Assembly: GCF_001279525.1 (NCBI RefSeq)
Contig: NZ_LGDY01000116.1
Span: 1 to 64,000, forward strand
Length of the DNA stretch: 64,000 bases
From: Nocardia sp. NRRL S-836
Lineage (GTDB): Bacteria; Actinomycetota; Actinomycetes; Mycobacteriales; Pseudonocardiaceae
Reading direction: 5' to 3'
In this document: piece by piece, positions 47,101-54,817 of the stretch
Numbering within the stretch: the stretch's first letter is position 1
Layout: each line of letters begins with the position of its first letter
The notes under the pieces: generated by a model
Told to the model about the DNA's origin: nothing
Databases searched by the model: none
The model's input: only the letters and a program-made list of their open reading frames with translations
Program-made: the position numbers and the translations under genes

Positions 47101-47849
47101 TTCGCCTCGTCGTGCTCCTCCTGGGCGATGGCCTCGCGCTGCGTCACCAGGTCGTCGGCGAGCAGGCGGAGCTTCGAGTCCCGCAGCTCGATCTGCACGA
47201 CCTGCGCGCGGCGGGCGATCTCGGCCTGCTTGCCCAGCGGCTTGAGCTGGCGGCGCAGCTCGGCGGTGAGGTCGGTCAACCGGGTCAGGTTGGCCTGCAT
47301 CGCCTCCAGCTTGCGCAGCGCTTTTTCCTTGCGCTTGCGGTGCTTGAGGACACCGGCGGCCTCCTCGACGAACGCGCGCCGTTCCTCCGGTTTGGACTCC
47401 AGGATCGCGGCGAGCTGGCCCTGGCCGACGATCACGTGCATCTCGCGGCCGATGCCGGAGTCCGACAGCAGCTCCTGGATGTCCATCAGGCGGCAGGAGC
47501 TGCCGTTGATCTCGTACTCGGTGGCGCCCTCGCGGAACATCCGGCGGGTGATCGACACCTCGGTGTACTCGATCGGCAGCACGCCGTCGGAGTTGTCGAT
47601 CGTCAGCGTCACCTCGGCGCGGCCCAGCGGCGCGCGGCCGGACGTGCCGGCGAAGATGACGTCCTCCATCTTGCCGCCGCGCAGGTCCTTGGCGCCCTGC
47701 GTGCCCATGACCCAGCGCAGTGCGTCGAGCACGTTGGACTTGCCGGACCCGTTGGGGCCGACCACACAGGTGATGCCGGGCTCGAAGCGCAGCGTGGTAG
47801 CCGAGGCGAAGGACTTGAAGCCCTTCAGCGTCAGGCTCTTGAGATGCAC
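44184..47849 (-). CDS. smc: Chromosome segregation protein SMC
   Basis: 1221 residues from the GTG at 47849 (MHLKSLTLKGFKSF, the family start; the TTG at 47867 is less likely). SMC forms a dimeric ring with ScpA/ScpB that compacts and segregates the chromosome. Walker A GPNGSGKS is at 31-38; two long coiled coils flank a hinge near the middle (around LASDVPGLLGSVAALLTVEPG, about residues 505-525). The ABC signature LSLLSGGEKSLAA and Walker B FYVMDEVEAALDD lie near the end. A low-complexity Ala/Pro/Glu tail made by an 18-base repeat follows the ATPase head. Confidence 0.97.
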   Translation of the reverse strand: MHLKSLTLKGFKSFASATTLRFEPGITCVVGPNGSGKSNVLDALRWVMGTQGAKDLRGGKMEDVIFAGTSGRAPLGRAEVTLTIDNSDGVLPIEYTEVSITRRMFREGATEYEINGSSCRLMDIQELLSDSGIGREMHVIVGQGQLAAILESKPEERRAFVEEAAGVLKHRKRKEKALRKLEAMQANLTRLTDLTAELRRQLKPLGKQAEIARRAQVVQIELRDSKLRLLADDLVTQREAIAQEEHDEAKARERRAEVEKSLQAAQYQQNELEERVAADTPKLQAAQDTWYRLSALEERLRGTVRLAAERARHLSADVDAPSRGRDPDDLEREAEETAAMELELQEGVTEARIALAEAVETRSELERMVSQAEKAHIAAVRAIADRREGLARLSGQVEALRSKTNATAEEIERLSVTLAESVERAEYAAMELAEAREVTGTEDEDDHDLDERHRQAVQSNDAARQRVEELVKAERTAERDIASWRARVDALSLGLTRKDGAGALLASDVPGLLGSVAALLTVEPGYEVAMAAALGPIADAVAVSSGEGALAALKLLKEKDAGRAGVLIGSGGSPVDTAQWGPLPHGARWAIDVVHAPEALRPALARALDRLAVVDDLDVAARLDVRAVTRDGDLFGADWAVGGSGGQGQSVIEVQAAVDEAQEQLGTAERALEHASAALEGARAEQQARRKVLDAVKDAVQEAKVRQARSGERLNRMAAAVRSAQAEVDRITEQRAKVERSREEALLKLGELEERLLMAEEEQTLDDEPDTDQRDALAAELAQARQAEMDARLVQRTAEERARALQGKADGLRRAARAEREARERHARATAHRARGAVVARAVVRGGEQALERIEVSLARAARERDQAQERRAQHELLLTQVRNLVREMSGELEKLVDAVHRDEVLRAEQRLRIEQLETKIAEDFGIGLDDLVNEYGPDVMVPASAAEVAEYEAAKERGEQVSEPQPMPYDRDTQARRAKRAERDLSLLGKVNPLALEEFAALEERYKFLSTQLEDIKDTRRDLLTVVKEVDDKILEVFTLAYEDVAREFEVVFKVLFPGGEGRLVLTEPGDMLTTGIELEARPPGKKVKRLSLLSGGEKSLAAVAMLVAIFRARPSPFYVMDEVEAALDDTNLHRLISLFEQLRERSQLLIITHQKPTMEIADALYGVSMRGDGISQVISQRLRTKGDEPSRPPAAVPAEPAVPAEPAVPAEAPAAADEA
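44218..44263. repeat. 18-base tandem repeat in the smc 3' end
   Basis: About two and a half copies of GGAACGGCGGGCTCAGCC in the plus-strand reading, encoding repeated PAVPAE units in the SMC tail. In-frame, so copy-number change would only alter tail length. Confidence 0.85.
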
Positions 47850-47908
47850 GCCGCGCAGAGTACCCAAACGCTTGCGGCAGCTGCGGGAGGCCGGGCCGAC
47901 CAGCGGTT

Positions 47909-48505
47909 CTACGGACGCAGGGTGACCAGCAGGCCGCCCTCGTCGGACACCTCCAGCCGGTCGATCTGGTCGAGCCGGAACGACGTGGAACCCGGAATCC
48001 GCTCGTCAGCGGCGTGGTCGGAACCCCACCAGCCGCCGATCTCGCGCTGGCCGCGCCGGTCGAACACGATGACCTTGCAGCGCGCGCCCGGTTTGACGTT
48101 GTCCAGCTTGAACCGCATCTCGGTGCCCCAGGTCTTCTGGATCATCGCGACCTCGGCGTCCACCCCGGTCCCCTGGTCCCGCGCGGCCCACGTCGGTGGC
48201 GGCGCGGGTTGCAGGAACAGGACGCCGCCGGCGAGCGCGAGAGCGACGAGGACGGCGGCGCAGACCAGGAGCACGCGGCGCCGGTGGCCCCGGTTCTGCC
48301 GGGGCGGCTGGGCGGGCATGTCGTCGAGGTGCTCGACGTCGTGCAGGGTCAGCCGGCCGAGCAGGCCCGGCAGCGGGGCGAACCGCAGCAGCTCGGCCCG
48401 GCAGGCCTCGCAGCCGGGCAGGTGGCGTTCGAACGCGGACCGCTCCCTCAGGTCGAGCGATCCGAAGAGGTAGGCGCCGACGTCGACGGTGTGCGTGCAG
48501 CTCAC
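47909..48505 (-). CDS. Anti-sigma factor with zinc-finger (ZAS) domain
   Basis: 198 residues from the GTG at 48505, which overlaps the sigma stop by GTGA. The ZAS motif HxxxCxxC is in FERHLPGCEACRAELL (about 28-42). One membrane segment (VLLVCAAVLVALALAGGVLFL) separates it from an extracytoplasmic domain with no recognised fold. It resembles RslA, the anti-sigma factor of mycobacterial SigL. It probably holds the co-encoded sigma factor inactive until a redox or envelope signal. Confidence 0.88.
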   Translation of the reverse strand: MSCTHTVDVGAYLFGSLDLRERSAFERHLPGCEACRAELLRFAPLPGLLGRLTLHDVEHLDDMPAQPPRQNRGHRRRVLLVCAAVLVALALAGGVLFLQPAPPPTWAARDQGTGVDAEVAMIQKTWGTEMRFKLDNVKPGARCKVIVFDRRGQREIGGWWGSDHAADERIPGSTSFRLDQIDRLEVSDEGGLLVTLRP

Positions 48506-49008
48506 GCCTCGGTCACCCCTCTCTCCTCCAACGCGTCGCGCAGCGCCCGCAGTGCGTAGAAACAGCGCGACTTGACCGTGCCCGGCGGGACGCCGAGCGT
48601 CTTGGCGGCCTCCGCGACCGTGCGGCGCCGGTAGTACAGCTCGATGACGACCGCGCGGTGCTCGGGCGTGAGGGCCCTCAGCGCCGAGGCGATCTGCCAC
48701 GTTTGCAGGACGTGCTCGACCTGGTCGCTGACCGGTGGCAGGTCCACCGGTTCGAGCGGCACCTCGGTCGCCCGTGCGTTGCGGCGCCGGTACCCGGAGA
48801 TCACCAGGTTCTTCGCGACCGTGTAGAGCCACGGCGCCGCGTCGTCGGGGTTCAGCTCGTCGTGGTGCCGCCACGCGCGCAGCAGCGTCTCCTGCACGAC
48901 GTCCTCCGCCTGCTGGTAGTCGCCGTCGACCAGCCGCAGCACGTAGTGCAGCAACGGGCCTCGCCAGCGTTCGTACAGCTGGATGAGGACGTCTTCACCG
49001 GAGTCCAC
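48502..49008 (-). CDS. ECF sigma factor, SigL-like
   Basis: 168 residues, GTG start at 49008. Region 2 (GDYQQAEDVVQETLLRAWRH) and region 4 (LTPEHRAVVIELYYRRRTVAEAA and GTVKSRCFYALRALR) are clear. Sequence is similar to M. tuberculosis SigL, and like SigL it is coupled to a ZAS anti-sigma gene. A promoter of the SigL class (TGAACC-N16-CGTAGT) ends just before the GTG, which suggests autoregulation and a leaderless mRNA. Confidence 0.9.
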   Translation of the reverse strand: MDSGEDVLIQLYERWRGPLLHYVLRLVDGDYQQAEDVVQETLLRAWRHHDELNPDDAAPWLYTVAKNLVISGYRRRNARATEVPLEPVDLPPVSDQVEHVLQTWQIASALRALTPEHRAVVIELYYRRRTVAEAAKTLGVPPGTVKSRCFYALRALRDALEERGVTEA

Positions 49009-49016
49009 GCTTCCCC

Positions 49017-49044
49017 ACTACGCCACTCGGTCCCGAAAGGTTCA
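49017..49044 (-). promoter_or_regulatory. SigL-type promoter of the sigma/anti-sigma operon
   Basis: Minus strand TGAACC (49044-49039), 16-base spacer, CGTAGT (49022-49017). The SigL consensus as known from mycobacteria is TGAACC with a CGT-type -10 at this spacing. The start point would fall next to the GTG at 49008. Confidence 0.6.
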
Positions 49045-49086
49045 ACGCCCAGGAGGTTCAACGCCCGGGAGGTTCAACGCTCGACG
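49039..49086. repeat. Three tandem 16-base repeats carrying the -35 motif
   Basis: Units start at 49039, 49055 and 49071, each beginning GGTTCAACGC; the first two continue CC(A/C/G)GGGA-like and the third diverges. Each unit holds TGAACC on the minus strand. The third runs over the acyP stop codon. Confidence 0.8.
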
Positions 49087-49346
49087 AAGCCGGTCAGCCC
49101 GCCACGCGGCGTGGACCACTGCTCACCCACAGAGTCGACCTTCCCGGGAGTTTCACCCGAACGGAGAGCCTCCAGCAGTTGTTCACATTTCTCCCGTGGC
49201 CCCTCCGCGACCACCTCCACGCGGCCGTCCTCCCGGTTCGAAGCACTCCCGACCAGGCCTAGTTCCAGTGCTCGGGCCCGCGTCCACCAGCGAAAACCCA
49301 CACCCTGCACCCGGCCGCGCACCCATGCGTTCAGTCGTACGTCCAC
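49074..49346 (-). CDS. acyP: Acylphosphatase
   Basis: 90 residues from a GTG at 49346, the usual size; the open frame reaches 49403. Acylphosphatase hydrolyses carboxyl-phosphate bonds of small acyl phosphates. The catalytic Arg lies in [12 protein letters not shown] and the Asn in [21 protein letters not shown] abuts the GTG too closely for a normal ribosome site, so the start remains open by a few codons. It belongs to the conserved mutM-acyP-smc neighbourhood, here split by inserted genes. Confidence 0.88.
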   Translation of the reverse strand: MDVRLNAWVRGRVQGVGFRWWTRARALELGLVGSASNREDGRVEVVAEGPREKCEQLLEALRSGETPGKVDSVGEQWSTPRGGLTGFVER

Positions 49347-49427
49347 CTCCGAATGGTCGCGCAGTGACCGAAGGTGACCGAAGACGCACTCGGGGGTTAT
49401 CACCCATTAGTGGTACGGTCCCCAGCC

Positions 49428-50156
49428 GTGAGTGCCCGCAGCCTCTTACTCGGCCTGCTGATCGGTGCAACCGGCGTCGGCGGTCTCGCCTTCAGCGGTA
49501 CCTCCCCTCTCGGCATCAGCTTCAACACCGCCGCGCAGCAGGAGAGCACCGGTTCGGCGAACCAGTTCGGATCGGGCAGCGTCGCCGCACCGGGCAGGCA
49601 GACCGTCGAAGGCACGCCGGTGCCGGGCACCGCCACCCCGCCGTCGTCCTCCTCCGCTCCCGCCACGTCCTCGACGACGGCGACGCCTTCTTCCTCCTCT
49701 TCTTCGTCCGCGGCTCCCACCACCACGACCACGACGACGTCCGAGGCGCCCAAGCCGGCGGACCCGCCGAAGCCGCCGGCCGGGGACAAGACGCCGGAGC
49801 AGGCCGTGCTCGCCCTCGTGAACGACGCGCGCGCCGCCAAGGGCTGCAAGGCGGTCGTGATCGACGACCGCATCACCACCGCGGCGCAGGCGCACAGCAC
49901 CGACATGGCGAGCCGCAAGTACTTCAGCCACGACACCCCCGAGGGCGTGGACTTCGCCGAGCGCATGAAGGCGGCCGGCTACCCGAAGCCCGGCGGCGAG
50001 AACATCGCGCAGGGCTACCGCACTCCCGAGCAGGTCATGCAGGGGTGGATGAACTCGTCCGGCCACCGGGCGAACATCGAGAACTGCAAGTTCACGACCA
50101 TGGGCGTCGGCGTCGACACCCGCGGTTTCTACTGGACGCAGGACTTCGGCTACTGA
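49428..50156 (+). CDS. Secreted or anchored CAP-domain protein
   Basis: 242 residues from a GTG at 49428. A TGGTACGGT extended -10 ends eight bases before it, suggesting a leaderless mRNA. An N-terminal hydrophobic segment (SARSLLLGLLIGATGVGGLAF) directs export or anchoring. A Ser/Thr/Pro-rich linker (about 40-125) precedes a CAP/SCP domain with AVLALVNDARAAKGC, KYFSHDTPEGVDFAERM, GGENIAQGY and SGHRANIENC, including the conserved His and Glu residues. CAP proteins have varied extracellular roles; Bacillus YkwD is the closest type. Function is not assigned. Confidence 0.88.
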   Translation: MSARSLLLGLLIGATGVGGLAFSGTSPLGISFNTAAQQESTGSANQFGSGSVAAPGRQTVEGTPVPGTATPPSSSSAPATSSTTATPSSSSSSSAAPTTTTTTTSEAPKPADPPKPPAGDKTPEQAVLALVNDARAAKGCKAVVIDDRITTAAQAHSTDMASRKYFSHDTPEGVDFAERMKAAGYPKPGGENIAQGYRTPEQVMQGWMNSSGHRANIENCKFTTMGVGVDTRGFYWTQDFGY

Positions 50157-50198
50157 CGGCTGATGACGGCCACTGACGGTTCGAGCAGGGGAAACTTC

Positions 50199-50678
50199 GT
50201 GTACGAGAGTCCGGAACCCAGCGCGCGTTCGCGCTTCCGCGGTGCGCCGCAGATCGTCCTCGCCGCCTCCGGCGTGGTGCTGGCCACCGTCTTCGCCGCA
50301 GTCGCCTCGCTGGCCGCCGGCTCGGACTCGGCCTCAGAGGCGCCCACGCAGCAGCAGCCGCGCAAGGAGGCCGTGCGCGACGCGCTGAGCATCGTGCCGA
50401 CCTCGGCGCCCACCTCGTCCTCGGTGGAGGTGACCACGACGACGTCCGAGACGACCACGTCGGCCACCACGACCACGACGAAGCGGCCGACGCGGGTCAC
50501 CACGATCACGCGCCCGGACGGCACCACGACCACGGTGACGACCGAGGAGCCGCCGCCGGTGGTCACGAACCCGACGACGACCACGAGCTCGTCCACGTCG
50601 AAGCCCGCCGACCCGACGTCGGTGACCACCACGACCACCGCGGCGACGAGCACGAGTCCAACGACTCCGCCTGCTTAG
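50199..50678 (+). CDS. Thr-rich single-pass membrane protein, copy 1
   Basis: 159 residues from the GTG at 50199, preceded by AGGGG; an ATG at 50163 lacks a good site. The chosen start aligns with its paralogue at 50807 (MYESPEP... and MFEEDHP...). A short cytoplasmic N-terminus, one membrane segment (IVLAASGVVLATVFAAVASLAAG) and a long Thr/Ser/Pro-rich outer region with RVTTITRPDGTTTTVTT are seen. Mucin-like wall-spanning or glycosylated stalk is a fair guess; family not recognised. Confidence 0.7.
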   Translation: MYESPEPSARSRFRGAPQIVLAASGVVLATVFAAVASLAAGSDSASEAPTQQQPRKEAVRDALSIVPTSAPTSSSVEVTTTTSETTTSATTTTTKRPTRVTTITRPDGTTTTVTTEEPPPVVTNPTTTTSSSTSKPADPTSVTTTTTAATSTSPTTPPA

Positions 50679-50690
50679 GGTTACGCCCGT

Positions 50691-50745
50691 CACCACGACG
50701 TGACGCAGAGCTACACGAAGGTGTGGCTCTGCTGAGGTCGTGGTG
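50691..50745. terminator. Long imperfect hairpin between the paired membrane-protein genes
   Basis: CACCACGAC (50691-50699) pairs with GTCGTGGTG (50737-50745); inside it GCAGAGC (50705-50711) pairs with GCTCTGC (50726-50732) and ACAC with GTGT around a GAAG loop. It could end transcription of the first gene or stabilise the message; TTT follows a few bases later. Confidence 0.5.
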
Positions 50746-50806
50746 CGTTTCCGCCGATAACTCGAACGCAAAGCCATCCAACCGGGTTTCCCACGAGGAG
50801 ATGGGT

Positions 50807-51316
50807 GTGTTCGAGGAAGATCATCCGCAGTCACCCGATGCACCGGCCACGCCGGGCAAGAAGCGCGTCGGCTCGGCGGTCGTGCTCGCCGCCGGCGGTG
50901 TCGTCGTGGCCACGCTGTTCGCCACCGTCGCCGCCATGCTCGCCGCCTCCGGCCAGGAGGCCGCCCCGGAGCGCGCGTCGGCCGACGTCGTGCAGACGAT
51001 CACCTCGGTGGCCCCGGACGGCAGCACCAGCACCGTCGTCGTCACGGTCCCCGCGGCGGCCAAGGCCTCCGGCAAGGCCGGTTCCGACCGCAAGCAGGCC
51101 GCCCGTCCAGGCGAGCAGCCCCCTTCGCACGACCCGGCCGTGCCACCGCAGGTGACGACGAACCCGGACGCGCCGGGCGAGACGCACAGCAACCCGCCGA
51201 CGTCGTGGACCGAGCCGGCCACGTCGACCTCCTCGGCCGGGTCGTCCACGGCGACCACGCCACCGGTCCCGCCGTCGTCGGGCACCAGCAGCTCGCCGGT
51301 GCCGCCGAAGCCGTAG
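50807..51316 (+). CDS. Thr/Pro-rich single-pass membrane protein, copy 2
   Basis: 169 residues from the GTG at 50807, with GAGGAG seven bases upstream; the ATG at 50801 touches that site and is unlikely. Architecture is the same as its neighbour at 50199: short N-terminus, membrane segment VVLAAGGVVVATLFATVAAMLAA, then VTITSVAPDG-like VQTITSVAPDGSTSTVVVTV, and a Pro/Ser/Thr-rich tail. It probably arose by duplication. It converges on kdpE, ending three bases from it. No family recognised. Confidence 0.7.
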   Translation: MFEEDHPQSPDAPATPGKKRVGSAVVLAAGGVVVATLFATVAAMLAASGQEAAPERASADVVQTITSVAPDGSTSTVVVTVPAAAKASGKAGSDRKQAARPGEQPPSHDPAVPPQVTTNPDAPGETHSNPPTSWTEPATSTSSAGSSTATTPPVPPSSGTSSSPVPPKP

Positions 51317-51319
51317 GTC

Positions 51320-52000
51320 CTAGGGTTCGAACCGGTAGCCCATGCCGGCTTCGGTCAGCAGGTGGCGCGGCCGTGCGGGCTCCGGTTCGAGCTTGCGGCG
51401 CAGCTGGGCGAGGTAGACCCGCAGGTAGTGCGTCTCCTTCTCGTACGCGGGTCCCCAGACGTCGCGCAGCAGCTGTTTCTGCGCCACCAGCTTGCCCGTG
51501 TTGCGCGCCAGCACCTCCAGCAGTCCCCACTCGGTGGGCGTGAGGTGCACCTCCGCGCCGTCCTTCAGCACCCGCTTGGCCGCCAGGTCCACGGTGAACG
51601 ACGCCGTCCGCACGACGGGCTCGTCCTCGGGCCCGGTGGCGGCGCAGCGGCGGACGGCGGCGCGCAGCCGGGCCAGCAGCTCGTCCATGCCGAACGGTTT
51701 CGTCACGTAGTCGTCGGCACCGGCGTCCAGCGCGTCGACCTTGTCGCGGGAGTCGGTGCGGGCGGAGAGCACGATGATCGGCAACGTCGTCCAGCCGCGC
51801 AGGCCCGCGATGACGTCGGTGCCGTCCATGTCGGGCAGGCCCAGGTCGAGGACCACGACGTCGGGCCTGCCGTCGGCGGCCAGCCGCAGCGCCGTCGCGC
51901 CGTCGGGCGCGGTGAGCACCTCGTAGCCGCGTGCGGCGAGGTTGATCCGCAGCGCGCGCACGATCTGCGGCTCGTCGTCGACGACCAGCACCTTCGTCAC
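51320..52000 (-). CDS. kdpE: Response regulator KdpE
   Basis: 226 residues, OmpR/PhoB class. The receiver has acidic pocket DDE (8-10) and phospho-acceptor Asp52 in VVVLDLGLPDMDG; the C-terminal winged helix includes HLTPTEWGLLEVLARN and YLRVYLAQLRRKLEP, characteristic of KdpE. It normally activates the kdpFABC potassium pump under low potassium. It overlaps kdpD by ATGA. The pump genes are not in this window, so the pair either acts on a distant operon or on other targets. Confidence 0.93.
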   Translation of the reverse strand: MTKVLVVDDEPQIVRALRINLAARGYEVLTAPDGATALRLAADGRPDVVVLDLGLPDMDGTDVIAGLRGWTTLPIIVLSARTDSRDKVDALDAGADDYVTKPFGMDELLARLRAAVRRCAATGPEDEPVVRTASFTVDLAAKRVLKDGAEVHLTPTEWGLLEVLARNTGKLVAQKQLLRDVWGPAYEKETHYLRVYLAQLRRKLEPEPARPRHLLTEAGMGYRFEP

Positions 52001-54534
52001 AGCTGTCCCTCCTGCGCCGGCAGCGAGATCACGACGGTGAGGCCGCCGCCGGGCGTGTCCTCCACGGTGATCGTGCCCGCCATGGCCTCGGTGAAGCCCT
52101 TCGCCACGCTCAGACCGAGACCGACACCACCCGGCGTGCGGTCGCCGAGGCGCTGGAACGGGGCGAACACCGCCTCCGCCGACCCGCTGGGCAGGCCGCG
52201 GCCGTGGTCGACGACCCGCAGCTCCACCTCGCTGCCGTGGGCACTGGCCCGCACGGCCACGGCACCGGCGTACCGCAGCGCGTTGCCGACGACGTTCGCG
52301 ATCACCCGTTCGAGCAGTCCGACATCCGCGCGCACCGGCGGCAGCGACTCGGGGACGTCGACCTCGATGTCACCGCTCAGGCCCCGCAACGCCAGCGCGA
52401 CGGCCTCGTAGTAGCCGACCGCGCGGAACTGCGGTTCGACGGCGCCGGTCGCGAGCCGCGAGGAGTCGAGCAGGTTGTCGACGAGCCCGGTGAGCCGGTC
52501 CGCCGACTCCTCCACGGTCTCCAGCAGCTCGGCCGTGTCCTGCGCCGACAGCGTCAGCTCCGGGTCGCGCAACGCCCCCACGGACGCCTTGATCGAGGTC
52601 AGCGGGGTGCGCAGGTCGTGACCGACGGCGGAGAGCAACGCGGTGCGCAGCTCGGTCCGCGAGGCCTGACGCTGGGCCTCCGCAGCCTGGTCCGCGACCC
52701 GTTGCTGGCGCAGCGCCAGCAGGGCCTGGCCCGCGGCCGCCTCCAGCACCCGCCGGTCGGACGCCCGCAACGACCGCCCGCGTGCTGCCAGGTGCACGTC
52801 CGGTGTGACCGCGACGTCGATCTCGGCGTCGTCGGGCTCGTCCGGCGGGTTGGCGCCCACGGCCGCCACGCGCTGCCACCGGCCCTCGCCGCGTTCGAGC
52901 ATCGCGACCGACGCCAGCCCGAAGTTCTCGCGCACCTTTTCGAGCAGTCGCGCGACCGGATATGGGTCCGTGAGCACGGTGCGCGCGTACGAGGCGAGGA
53001 GCGTGGCCTCGGTACGAGCGCGCGCGGCCTGGGTGGCGCGGCGGGCGGCGGAGTCCACCACCAGCGCGGTCGACACGCCCACGATGATCATCGCGAAGAA
53101 GGTGAGCACGTTCTGCTGCGCGTCGATCGTGAACGTGTAGACGGGCTCGGTGAAGTAGAAGTTCAGCAGCAACGCGCTGACCAGCGCCGCCGTGACCGCA
53201 GGACCGAGCCCGCCGACGATCGCGACGACCAGGGTGACCAGCAGGTACGCGATGACGTTCGTGGAGAAGTTCACGCCCTCCCGCAGCGTGGCGCCCACCG
53301 CCGTGACCACCGCGGGCCCCGCCACGGCCAGGAACCAGCCCCACGCGAGCCGGCTCGGCCGGAGCGGACTGGCGGCGAACCGCGCGCGCCGGCCACCGCC
53401 GCTCGCCGGGTGCGTGACCATGTGGACGTCGATAGCGCCGGACTCCTGCACGACCGTCGACCCGATCCCGGCGGAGAACGCGCGCGCGAGCCGCGACCGG
53501 CGCGAGGTGCCGACCACCAGCTGGGTGGCGTTCACCCCGCGCGAGAACTCCATCAGCGCGGTCGGCACGTCGTCGCCGACGACGGTGTGGAACGTGGCCC
53601 CGACGTCCTCGGTTAGCTTGCGGTACTTCTGCAACGAGTGCGGATCGGCGCCCGCGAGGCCATCACCGCGTAGGACGTGCACGACGAGGAGGTCGCCACC
53701 CGCGCGCGTGGCGATGCGGCGCGCGCGACGGATGAGCGTCTCGCTCTCCTGGCCGCCGGTGATGGCGACGACGACACGTTCGCGGGTCTCCCACGTGTCG
53801 GTGATCTGCTGTTCGGCGCGATAGCGCAGCAGTGCGACGTCGACCTGGTCCGCGACCCACAGCAGCGCGAGCTCCCGCAACGCCGTGAGGTTCCCGACGC
53901 GGAAGTAGTTGCCGAGCGCGGCGTCGATCTTCGCGGCCGCGTAGACGTCGCCGTGCGCGAGCCTGCGCCGCAAAGCCTCCGGCGTGAGGTCGACCAGCTG
54001 GGTCTGTTCCGCTTTGCGCACGACCTCGTCCGGGACGGTTTCCTGCTGCGGTACGCCCGTTATGCGATGAACGACGTCATTGAGTGATTCGAGGTGTTGC
54101 ACGTTCACGGTGGAGAGCACATCAATGCCGGCGTCGAGCAGTTCTTCGACATCTTGCCACCGTTTTGCATTACGGGAGCCCGGCACGTTCGTGTGGGCGA
54201 GCTCGTCCACGACGGCGACCTCGGGCGCACGGGCCAGCACGGCGTCCACGTCCATCTCGGTGAGCTCGACACCGCGGTGCGTGCTGTGCCGGCGCGGCAC
54301 GGTTTCCAGCCCCGCGACCAGTCCGGCGGTCTTCGCGCGGCCGTGCGTCTCCACGAACCCGACGACCACGTCCGTGCCGCGTTCCCTGCGGCGATGCGCC
54401 TCGCCGAGCATCGCGAACGTCTTGCCGACACCGGGAGCGGCACCGAGGTAGATGCGGAGCTCGCCACGCCTGGGTTTCGCACTCACGAAGCCAGTCTGCC
54501 CCCGAGCCCGCACCGGCCGTTCGGGGGTACGCAT
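51997..54534 (-). CDS. kdpD: Sensor histidine kinase KdpD
   Basis: 845 residues from the ATG at 54534 with GGGTGG upstream; a GTG at 54486 would also fit homologues. In order: the KdpD N-terminal domain with Walker A GAAPGVGKT (31-39) and VVDELAHTNVPGSRN, a USP-like domain, four membrane segments (DUF4118, around 390-510), a GAF-like linker, the HisKA box with His639 in AVGHDLRTPLTSIK, and the ATPase domain with NALRYAG and GVGLGLSVAKGF. It senses potassium and ionic strength and, in some bacteria, c-di-AMP via the USP domain. Confidence 0.94.
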   Translation of the reverse strand: MRTPERPVRARGQTGFVSAKPRRGELRIYLGAAPGVGKTFAMLGEAHRRRERGTDVVVGFVETHGRAKTAGLVAGLETVPRRHSTHRGVELTEMDVDAVLARAPEVAVVDELAHTNVPGSRNAKRWQDVEELLDAGIDVLSTVNVQHLESLNDVVHRITGVPQQETVPDEVVRKAEQTQLVDLTPEALRRRLAHGDVYAAAKIDAALGNYFRVGNLTALRELALLWVADQVDVALLRYRAEQQITDTWETRERVVVAITGGQESETLIRRARRIATRAGGDLLVVHVLRGDGLAGADPHSLQKYRKLTEDVGATFHTVVGDDVPTALMEFSRGVNATQLVVGTSRRSRLARAFSAGIGSTVVQESGAIDVHMVTHPASGGGRRARFAASPLRPSRLAWGWFLAVAGPAVVTAVGATLREGVNFSTNVIAYLLVTLVVAIVGGLGPAVTAALVSALLLNFYFTEPVYTFTIDAQQNVLTFFAMIIVGVSTALVVDSAARRATQAARARTEATLLASYARTVLTDPYPVARLLEKVRENFGLASVAMLERGEGRWQRVAAVGANPPDEPDDAEIDVAVTPDVHLAARGRSLRASDRRVLEAAAGQALLALRQQRVADQAAEAQRQASRTELRTALLSAVGHDLRTPLTSIKASVGALRDPELTLSAQDTAELLETVEESADRLTGLVDNLLDSSRLATGAVEPQFRAVGYYEAVALALRGLSGDIEVDVPESLPPVRADVGLLERVIANVVGNALRYAGAVAVRASAHGSEVELRVVDHGRGLPSGSAEAVFAPFQRLGDRTPGGVGLGLSVAKGFTEAMAGTITVEDTPGGGLTVVISLPAQEGQL

Positions 54535-54779
54535 TGCGCCACCCGGCCACCGGACCGTTCGTTCGCCGATGTTCGTCACATGTTCTGTCCCGCCGGATTC
54601 ATGCCCGCGCACGCCGACCGTTCGAGTGAAGCGAACTGCGCTTTTTACGCCGTTTACCAGCACATTCATGTGTTCCGGACGCGGCCTGTGACACCTCCGG
54701 TCACCACAACGGCCGAATGGGTTATCGGCAGTTGGCGGATAGCGCGCGGAGCGTGAATGAGGGAAAGTGCCAGGGTTCG

Positions 54780-54795
54780 TGTCCGAATTCGGACA
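54780..54795. promoter_or_regulatory. Perfect 16-bp palindrome, putative MarR operator
   Basis: TGTCCGAATTCGGACA is fully self-complementary and lies 22 bases before the marR ATG, in the gap shared with divergent kdpD. MarR proteins bind such sites and often repress themselves; binding is inferred. Confidence 0.65.
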
Positions 54796-54817
54796 ATCAC
54801 ATGCGCGCGGAGAAACG

